Shown here: positions 13,945 to 18,896 of the stretch, piece by piece | Layout of the letters: each line of letters starts with the position of its first letter | Position numbering within the stretch: the first letter of the stretch is position 1 | From: JBDUDK01 sp040002995 | Lineage (GTDB): Bacteria; Actinomycetota; Acidimicrobiia; Acidimicrobiales; Ilumatobacteraceae | Direction: 5' to 3' | DNA: 18,896 nt | Assembly (NCBI GenBank): GCA_040002995.1 | Contig: JBDUDK010000113.1 | Span: 1-18,896, forward strand | Notes under the pieces: generated by a model | What the model was told of the DNA's origin: nothing | The model's database searches: none | Seen by the model: the letters and a program-made list of their open reading frames with translations, nothing else | Position numbers and translations under genes: made by a program

Positions 13945-14823
13945 ATGAGTTCAGGAGCAATCATCGCCATCGCTATCGCCGTCCTGGTGGTGCTGGCTGT
14001 GCTCGTGTTCGTCACCGCTGCTCGTCGCCACGACGGCCGGGCGGCCGGCGCACTTTCACGCGAGACCCGCCGCCGCGACCGCAAAGCCCGCGCGTCGTCG
14101 GCCGAGAACGAGGAGGAAGGTCTCACTGGCCGAGCGTTCGAGGAGACCGCGCTGGCTACACGGTCGAAGGAACTCGTTCCTGTCGTCGACGCGCCGCCTC
14201 CGCCCGCGGTCTATACGCCTCCCGACGCCGACACGGTGGGCTACACCCGACGCGGGTTCTTCAATCGATCGATCGTGGCGATGATGGGTGTGAGCCTGGC
14301 CAGCTTCGGGGGGGCGTGTTTGGCATTCCTGTATCCCCGCAAGGGTGGGGGCTTTGGGTCGGTCGTGACGGTCGGCAAGATCGACGACATCATCAAGGCG
14401 ATCCGCGATTCGAAGGGCTTCTACTACGTCCCCGACGCACGTACATGGATCACCGGCTACCCGGCCGAGAGTCTCCCCAAGGCGACGCAGGCCTACGGCA
14501 AGCAGGCGCCGGTGTTGGCGGGCATGAAGGCCGGCATCGTCGCCCTCTATCAAAAGTGCCCACACCTCGGCTGCCGCGTACCGCAGTGCGAAACGTCACA
14601 GTGGTTTGAGTGCCCTTGCCATGGCAGCCAGTACAACCGCGTCGGCGAGAAGAAGGGTGGGCCGGCTCCCCGGGGTATGGATCGTTTCGGAGTGACGGTC
14701 ACGAACGGGCTGGTCAGCGTCGACACGAGCAACGTGTTCATCGGCCCACCGATTGGAACGAACACCACTGGGCAGGAGGCTGAGGGTCCGCACTGCATTG
14801 CCACTGTCGGAGGGCACGCATGA
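13945..14823 (+). CDS. Two-helix Rieske [2Fe-2S] protein of the bc complex
   Basis: The 292-residue protein has the Rieske motifs CPHLGC (Cys205, His207, Cys210) and CPCHGSQY (Cys223, Cys225, His226). Cys205, His207, Cys223 and His226 bind the cluster, and Cys210-Cys225 would form the usual disulfide. Cys215 is extra. There are two membrane helices: residues 5-25, and 108-129 preceded by YTRRGFFNRS, a Tat-like twin-arginine anchor. A charged cytoplasmic loop of about 80 residues joins them. Most bc1 Rieske proteins have one helix and actinobacterial QcrA usually three, so two is intermediate. GGAG (13934-13937) overlaps the preceding stop and lies seven bases before ATG 13945. The gene overlaps the next by ATGA. 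It takes electrons from menaquinol and passes them to the cytochrome c subunit. Confidence 0.94.
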   Translation: MSSGAIIAIAIAVLVVLAVLVFVTAARRHDGRAAGALSRETRRRDRKARASSAENEEEGLTGRAFEETALATRSKELVPVVDAPPPPAVYTPPDADTVGYTRRGFFNRSIVAMMGVSLASFGGACLAFLYPRKGGGFGSVVTVGKIDDIIKAIRDSKGFYYVPDARTWITGYPAESLPKATQAYGKQAPVLAGMKAGIVALYQKCPHLGCRVPQCETSQWFECPCHGSQYNRVGEKKGGPAPRGMDRFGVTVTNGLVSVDTSNVFIGPPIGTNTTGQEAEGPHCIATVGGHA

Positions 14824-15869
14824 TCGCTGCCTCCCAAGGCACGCCTCGCAACGTCGCGATCCTCATCGCGGCGGTCATGTTCATCGGGTGGCTCCTCTAC
14901 CTCATCTTCAACCTGCGCCGGGCCAAGCCCGAGATCGGCTCGGAAATCGAGCTGGCGCCGAACCGCCGGCCGTACTACGACGACGACGTTCTCGAGACCC
15001 GTCATCTCGAGCACGTGCAGTTGTGGGGGCTCGCGATGCTCGTCATCATCGCCATCGGTCTGCCGCTGTACTGGATTCGCGAACCGGGGCGCGAGGCGGG
15101 AGCCACTGCGGGGTTCGTGAAGAAGTTCGCGAAGCAGGGTGGCGAGTTGTTCGCGCCCACGTCGGAGGGCGGCTTCAACTGCTCAGGGTGTCACGGCGGC
15201 ATGAAGGCGGCGGGCGGCCAGGCCCCCTACACGATCACCGACACCCGCACAGGGCAGATCCGCGTCGTCACGTGGAAGGCTCCGGCACTGAACACGGTGC
15301 TCTCGCGGTTCAGTGCCGACGAGGTCACGTACATCATCACGTACGGGCGCCCGTTCTCGCCGATGCAGCCGTGGGGTCTCGCCGGTGGCGGCCCGATGAA
15401 CGATCAGCAGATATCGAACCTGGTGGCGTATCTGAAAAGCATCCAGATCCGACCCGACACCGATCCGGCGACCGGTGCCGCCGTCCCCAACGCCGAGAAC
15501 CAGAAGTCGATCACCGAGCAACTGGCGGCCGCGATGGCCACCGGTAAGTACGCGAGCGAGGGCGAGGCACTGTTCAACCTCGCGTATGCCTCCGGCGCGT
15601 ACTCGTGCGCTCGCTGTCACACGGCGGGTTGGAGCTTCGACGACCCCCAAATCAGCGGGGGCGGCGCGCTGGGGCCGAACCTCACGAACGGCGCCGAGCC
15701 GCGGCAGTTCCCGAATGTCGAGGATCAGGTCGCGTTCGTGAAGGGGGGCTCCGAGACCGGGAAGAAATATGGCCAGCAGGGTCAGGGCTCGGGCAAAATG
15801 CCCGGCTTCGGCACCCTGCTCACCGATGAGCAGATCCGCGCCATCGTCGCCTACGAGCGGGGTCTGTGA
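14820..15869 (+). CDS. Membrane-bound diheme cytochrome c of the bc complex
   Basis: The 349-residue protein starts with two membrane helices (about 12-31 and 67-86) joined by a charged loop, an arrangement like the hairpin of cytochrome oxidase subunit II. Two external cytochrome c domains follow. Domain one has CSGCH (Cys121, Cys124, His125) and a probable axial Met182 (SPMQPWG). Domain two has CARCH (Cys263, Cys266, His267) and a probable Met328 (KMPGFG). A diheme cytochrome c takes the place of cytochrome c1/f, as in the fused diheme QcrC of actinobacteria, although the order helices-then-hemes is reversed from QcrC. ATG 14820 overlaps the Rieske stop, and its own stop overlaps the next gene by one base (TGATG). 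Confidence 0.92.
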   Translation: MIAASQGTPRNVAILIAAVMFIGWLLYLIFNLRRAKPEIGSEIELAPNRRPYYDDDVLETRHLEHVQLWGLAMLVIIAIGLPLYWIREPGREAGATAGFVKKFAKQGGELFAPTSEGGFNCSGCHGGMKAAGGQAPYTITDTRTGQIRVVTWKAPALNTVLSRFSADEVTYIITYGRPFSPMQPWGLAGGGPMNDQQISNLVAYLKSIQIRPDTDPATGAAVPNAENQKSITEQLAAAMATGKYASEGEALFNLAYASGAYSCARCHTAGWSFDDPQISGGGALGPNLTNGAEPRQFPNVEDQVAFVKGGSETGKKYGQQGQGSGKMPGFGTLLTDEQIRAIVAYERGL

Positions 15870-16618
15870 TGAACGCAGTCATGTACGCGTTGCGTTGGTA
15901 CCCGGAACTCAAGGGCATCACGTCGGTGATGATCGGTGTCGCGGTGCTGATGGGCAGCGTGTACATGATCCTCGGCACGAACCTTGGGTCGCGCCTCGGG
16001 CTGCTCACCGCGCTCACGGCCCTCTTCGGTTGGATGACGATCATGTCCGCGATCTGGTGGGTATATGGCATCGGCCTCAAGGGCCCCGACCCCACATGGG
16101 TCGGCAAAGACGTCGTGTTCGGCGACGTGAGCCTGTCGGTGGTGCCGCAGGCCAACACCATCGGTGCGTCCAACTCGAAGTGGAAGGTCGTCGAGGAAGC
16201 CGACCCGAGCCGGGGCCAGGCGCAAGCGGCCGCCGACGACATCTTGCTCAACCAACGGAAGCTGTTCACCGCGAATACGCAGTACATCGTCACCAACGTG
16301 TACAGCCTCGGCGGCGGCACCTACCCGAGTTTCTTCTTCAAGTTCTGGCACAAGCCCCACTACGCCGCCGTCGTGCTGCAGCCGACGCTCGCGCAGAACA
16401 CCGAGCCCGGTAAGGCCCCTCCGAAAGCGGTGCCCGACACCACCAAGAAGCCGATCACCGTGGTCATGCTCCGCAACCTCGGCGGGCGCCGTAAGCCGGC
16501 CGCCCTCATCTGTCTCGGCTCGACGATGATCTTCACCGCGCTCGCGTGGTCACTTCACCGGCGCGACCGACTCTCGATGGCCGCGCGCAGCGGCAGCCTC
16601 GCGCTCGAGAAGGCCTAG
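15869..16618 (+). CDS. Membrane protein of unknown function at the end of the bc cluster
   Basis: The 249-residue protein has two N-terminal helices (about 18-36 and 44-68) and a C-terminal helix (about 211-228). The hydrophilic middle domain of some 140 residues contains an aromatic patch FFFKFWHKPHY (155-165) and few cysteines. I see no cofactor motif and do not recognise the family. With two helices before it and one after, the large domain should lie on one side of the membrane. The sidedness is not certain, although a stop-transfer pattern with RRKP before helix three and HRRDR after it leaves both options open. It overlaps the diheme cytochrome gene by TGATG and is three bases from nuoA. 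ATG 15869 is chosen; GTG 15866 would add one Met. A structural bc-complex subunit is the best guess. Confidence 0.8.
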   Translation: MNAVMYALRWYPELKGITSVMIGVAVLMGSVYMILGTNLGSRLGLLTALTALFGWMTIMSAIWWVYGIGLKGPDPTWVGKDVVFGDVSLSVVPQANTIGASNSKWKVVEEADPSRGQAQAAADDILLNQRKLFTANTQYIVTNVYSLGGGTYPSFFFKFWHKPHYAAVVLQPTLAQNTEPGKAPPKAVPDTTKKPITVVMLRNLGGRRKPAALICLGSTMIFTALAWSLHRRDRLSMAARSGSLALEKA

Positions 16619-16621
16619 CGG

Positions 16622-17086
16622 GTGGGTCAATATCTACCGGTCATCGCGCTGGTTGTGCTCGCCGGTTTGTTCGCGGCGTTGAGCTTTGTGGCGTCATCGA
16701 TCTTTGCTCCGAAGCGTTCGACCAGCGCGAAACGGGCACCGTACGAGTGCGGCATCGTCCCGAGTCGCGATCCCCCCGACCGCTTCCCGGTGAGCTTCTA
16801 CCTCGTTGCGATGTTGTTCATCATGTTCGACATCGAAATCATCTTCCTGTACCCGTGGGCCGTGAACCATCAAGAGTTAGGTGGGTTCGGACTCTTGGCG
16901 ATCGTGGTGTTCAGTGCGGTCTTCTTCCTCTCGTTCGTGTACGAGGTGGCCAAGGGCGGTCTCGACTGGGGCCCGCTCCAGCGCATGCGTCGCCTCACGG
17001 AGGCCGTGTCGGCGGAGCGCACTCTCGCCACCACCATCCGCCGTGTCGGACTCGAGGGCCGGCCCGACGAAGACGAAGCCGCGTGA
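16622..17086 (+). CDS. nuoA: NADH-quinone oxidoreductase subunit A
   Basis: NuoA is a three-helix membrane subunit of complex I at the junction of the membrane and peripheral arms. The 154 residues have helices at about 5-27, 59-79 and 88-108. Hallmarks are PYECGI (40-45), RFPVSFYLVAMLFIMFDIEI with conserved acidic Asp70 and Glu72, and the YPWAV after helix two. The C-terminal hydrophilic tail from about 115 is some 30 residues longer than the core. GTG 16622 follows the previous stop by only three bases, tying complex I genes to the bc cluster. The stop overlaps nuoB by TGATG. Confidence 0.95.
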   Translation: MGQYLPVIALVVLAGLFAALSFVASSIFAPKRSTSAKRAPYECGIVPSRDPPDRFPVSFYLVAMLFIMFDIEIIFLYPWAVNHQELGGFGLLAIVVFSAVFFLSFVYEVAKGGLDWGPLQRMRRLTEAVSAERTLATTIRRVGLEGRPDEDEAA

Positions 17087-17652
17087 TGGCTCGGTTCGAC
17101 CTACCCGAGGAAGGCCTCGAGGGTTTCCAGCACAACTTTCTCACCGGTACCCTCGAGAGTCTCGTGAAGTGGTCGAGAGCCAGGAGTTCGTGGCCGGCCA
17201 CGTTCGGCCTCGCGTGCTGCGCGATCGAGATGATGGCCACGGGCGCGGCGCATTACGACCTCGCGCGGTTTGGGATGGAGGTCTTCCGTGCCTCGCCTCG
17301 CCAAGCCGACATCATGATCGTGGCCGGACGCGTCAGCCAGAAGATGGCCCCCGTTCTGCGGCAGGTCTACGACCAGATGATGGAACCCAAGTGGGTCATC
17401 TCGATGGGCGTGTGCGCGTCCACCGGCGGGATGTTCAACAACTACGCGATCGTGCAGGGGGTCGATCAGGTCGTTCCGGTCGACGTCTACGCACCCGGTT
17501 GTCCACCGACTCCCGAGACGCTCATCCACGCGATCATGACGCTCCATCGGCTGATCGAAAACGGCGAGCTGACCAAGCGTCCGGCGGGCGGCGCCGGCAT
17601 CCACGTCGAGGCACCGGCCCAACCCACGCCGATCTCCATCTCTCGCTCGTGA
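17086..17652 (+). CDS. nuoB: NADH-quinone oxidoreductase subunit B (N2 cluster)
   Basis: NuoB carries the terminal 4Fe-4S cluster N2, which passes electrons to the quinone. The 188 residues contain all four ligands: the adjacent pair Cys44-Cys45 in GLACCAIEMM, Cys110 in MGVCASTGG, and Cys139 in APGCPPTPE. Other family blocks are RFGMEVFRASPRQADIMIVAG (62-81, split here as FGMEVFRASP and RQADIMIVAG) and YDQMMEPKWVISMG. The frame is open further upstream, but ATG 17086 (TGATG with nuoA) gives the normal N-terminus MARFDLPEEG. The tail after about 165 is Pro/Ala-rich and probably disordered. It overlaps nuoC by GTGA. Confidence 0.97.
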   Translation: MARFDLPEEGLEGFQHNFLTGTLESLVKWSRARSSWPATFGLACCAIEMMATGAAHYDLARFGMEVFRASPRQADIMIVAGRVSQKMAPVLRQVYDQMMEPKWVISMGVCASTGGMFNNYAIVQGVDQVVPVDVYAPGCPPTPETLIHAIMTLHRLIENGELTKRPAGGAGIHVEAPAQPTPISISRS

Positions 17653-18311
17653 GCGATCAAACCGAAGCCGCGAACGGCGCCGTTGCACCCCCTACCGGGA
17701 ACGACGGTCCACCCGGAACGGGCGCGGGCGACGCCGTGCACGGATGCCCCGTGAGTTGGTCGTGCGGCCAGCAGGTGCTCCACCCGACCAGAGAGGGCTA
17801 CCTCGATCTGATCAAGGCGCTCGCCGACGACGGCTTCCACATGGTGGTCGACGTCACCGCGGTCGACTATCTGATGACTGCCACCAGGACGCTGCCGGAG
17901 GGCGTAACGCCCGAGCGTTTCGAGATCGTCGTCAACCTCTTGTCGATCGAACACGGCCGCCGCACCCGCGTACGGGTGCAGGTGCCTGAGCACGATGCAA
18001 CGATCGTCTCGCTCTTCGATCTGTTTCCCGGCACGGAGGCCATGGAGCGCGAGGTGTACGACATGTTCGGCATCTCGTTCACGGATCATCCGGACCCGAC
18101 CAGGATCCTCATGCCCGAAGACTGGATCGGGCACCCTCTGCGCAAGGACTACGACGTCGGCCGCATACCCGTGCAGTTCAAAGCAGCGGACCAAAGGGGA
18201 GCGCGCATCGGCACAGCAGCGGACCAAACGGGAGCGCGCATCGGCACAGCAGCGGACCAAAGGGGAGCGCGCATCGGCACAGCAGCGGACCAAACGGGAG
18301 CGCGCGGATGA
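17649..18311 (+). CDS. nuoC: NADH-quinone oxidoreductase subunit C with a repeat-derived C-terminus
   Basis: NuoC is the 30-kDa peripheral-arm subunit of complex I that packs against NuoB and NuoD. The conserved domain covers about residues 48-177, with the signature REVYDMFGISFTDHPDPTRI, then MPEDWIGHPLRKDYDVG. The first ~45 residues are Gly/Pro-rich and include Cys33 and Cys39 (GCPVSWSC). After PVQFKA, where family members normally end, the protein continues with four copies of an 11-residue unit AADQ(R/T)GARIGT to residue 220, encoded by a 33-bp DNA tandem repeat. GTG 17649 overlaps nuoB by GTGA, and the stop overlaps nuoD by ATGA, so the repeat runs right up to the nuoD start. The function of the tail is unknown. 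Confidence 0.94.
   Translation: MSDQTEAANGAVAPPTGNDGPPGTGAGDAVHGCPVSWSCGQQVLHPTREGYLDLIKALADDGFHMVVDVTAVDYLMTATRTLPEGVTPERFEIVVNLLSIEHGRRTRVRVQVPEHDATIVSLFDLFPGTEAMEREVYDMFGISFTDHPDPTRILMPEDWIGHPLRKDYDVGRIPVQFKAADQRGARIGTAADQTGARIGTAADQRGARIGTAADQTGARG
18183..18311 (+). repeat. 33-bp in-frame tandem repeat, about 3.9 copies, in the 3' end of nuoC
   Basis: Units start at 18183, 18216, 18249 and 18282, and the last is cut to 30 bases including the stop. Units one and three are identical, and units two and four match each other over their shared 24 bases. The two pairs differ at one base (AGG/ACG, Arg/Thr), so the array is a 66-bp dimer duplicated once, with a degenerate end. The near-perfect copies indicate recent expansion. 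The array includes the ATGA junction with nuoD. There are no spacers, so it is not CRISPR. Confidence 0.95.
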
Positions 18312-18896
18312 CTGCCACCGAAAATCCCGCGCTCACGTCCGAGGGTGATCAGGAACTGAAGCCCCGCAGCCAGCTCACCGCGAACGAGCTCCTGCGCGAA
18401 GTGGGCTGCGTGCTCAGAATGAGCGAGGCCGAAGCAGCGGCCCTGGCGGGCGATGTCGACGAAGCTCCGGCCGACGATCAAACGATGATCATCAACATGG
18501 GGCCGCAGCACCCGAGCACCCACGGCGTGCTGAGGTTGATGCTCGAGCTGTCGGGCGAGCAGGTGATCAGGAGCAAGCCGATCGTCGGCTACTTGCACAC
18601 GGGCATGGAGAAGACGGGCGAGGAGCTCACGTACCTGCAGGGCGGCACCAACGTCACGCGCATGGACTACGCCTCGCCGTTCGGGAACGAGCTCGTCTTT
18701 TCGCTGGCCGTCGAGAGGCTTCTGGGCATCGACGGCGATATCCCCGAGCGCGCGGTGTGGATGCGCATGCTGCTGGCCGAGCTGAATCGCATGGCCTCGC
18801 ACCTGCTCTTCCTCGCCACCAACGGCATGGACATCGGCGCAGTGTCGATGATGATCTACGGCTGGCGCGAGCGCGAGGAGGTGCTGCGCTTCTTTC
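18308..18896 (+). CDS. nuoD: NADH-quinone oxidoreductase subunit D (partial, runs off the window)
   Basis: NuoD is the 49-kDa subunit that forms the quinone-binding cavity of complex I with NuoB. The 196 visible residues include the start of the conserved core, MGPQHPSTHGVLRL (64-77), followed by GYLHTGMEKTGEEL (94-107), TRMDYASPFGNELVF (117-131) and RAVWMRMLLAELNRMASHLL (148-167). GPQHPSTHG contains the quinone-binding histidine region. The rest is missing, so the later residues cannot be checked. About 58 residues precede the core and include LTANELLREVGCVLRMSEAE. Actinobacterial NuoD proteins commonly have such an extension, but ATG 18485 at residue 60 is a possible alternative start. ATG 18308 overlaps the nuoC stop. 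Confidence 0.95.
   Translation, partial: MTATENPALTSEGDQELKPRSQLTANELLREVGCVLRMSEAEAAALAGDVDEAPADDQTMIINMGPQHPSTHGVLRLMLELSGEQVIRSKPIVGYLHTGMEKTGEELTYLQGGTNVTRMDYASPFGNELVFSLAVERLLGIDGDIPERAVWMRMLLAELNRMASHLLFLATNGMDIGAVSMMIYGWREREEVLRFF

Noticed and set aside
18183..18311. Short direct repeats resembling a small CRISPR array
   Set aside because: The units are contiguous with no spacers and lie in frame inside nuoC.
1..18896. Signs of a mobile element, prophage or horizontal island
   Set aside because: No transposase, integrase, attachment site or flanking repeat was seen, and base composition and start-codon style are even throughout.

Overview
The window is high-GC bacterial DNA that is almost entirely coding. 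GTG starts are frequent and neighbouring genes overlap by GTGA, ATGA or TGATG junctions. A rex-hemA-hemC-hemD-hemB-hemL order, menaquinone-type respiration genes and a nuoABCD order point to an actinobacterium. The b6-type split cytochrome b and the lineage-specific membrane subunits suggest the class Acidimicrobiia, which is an inference without a database search. No tRNA, rRNA, insertion sequence or CRISPR array is visible.

Layout. (1) 1-51 is the tail of an acyl-CoA synthetase-like gene. (2) 207-995 (minus) is a seven-helix membrane protein of unknown function, divergent from rex. (3) 1054-9041 (plus) is a heme operon: rex, hemA, hemC, an M20 peptidase, hemD, a HAD phosphatase, hemB and hemL. 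It covers glutamyl-tRNA to uroporphyrinogen III. (4) 9038-11169 (minus) is a two-gene operon: a membrane-anchored monoheme cytochrome c followed by a geranylgeranyl-reductase-family flavoprotein, possibly the menaquinone side-chain reductase. (5) 11385-16618 (plus) is a non-canonical cytochrome bc complex cluster: a 3-TM protein, a 2[4Fe-4S] ferredoxin, a b6-type cytochrome b, a subunit IV-like protein, a two-TM Rieske protein, a diheme cytochrome c and another 3-TM protein. (6) 16622-18896 (plus) is the start of the complex I operon, nuoA-nuoB-nuoC-nuoD, with nuoD cut by the window edge.

How it fits together. Two sequences resembling the redox-sensing Rex operator stand out. One (1017-1034) lies between rex and the divergent membrane gene. 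The other (11350-11367) lies just downstream of a likely promoter for the bc-complex operon, which runs with almost no gap into nuo. The reading is that one NADH/NAD+ sensor, encoded here, may control both heme synthesis and the heme-containing respiratory chain.

The most unusual system is the bc complex. Its cytochrome b carries b6-type heme spacing and a cysteine aligned with the heme c_n/c_i cysteine of cytochrome b6. A dedicated ferredoxin is encoded directly upstream, so electron exchange between ferredoxin and menaquinone on the cytoplasmic side is a testable idea. Other oddities are a four-unit 33-bp tandem repeat forming the C-terminus of NuoC, a C-x4-C-x4-C-x4-C N-terminal extension on HemL, and a short IPEHLLKRS-like motif shared by two different bc-complex proteins.
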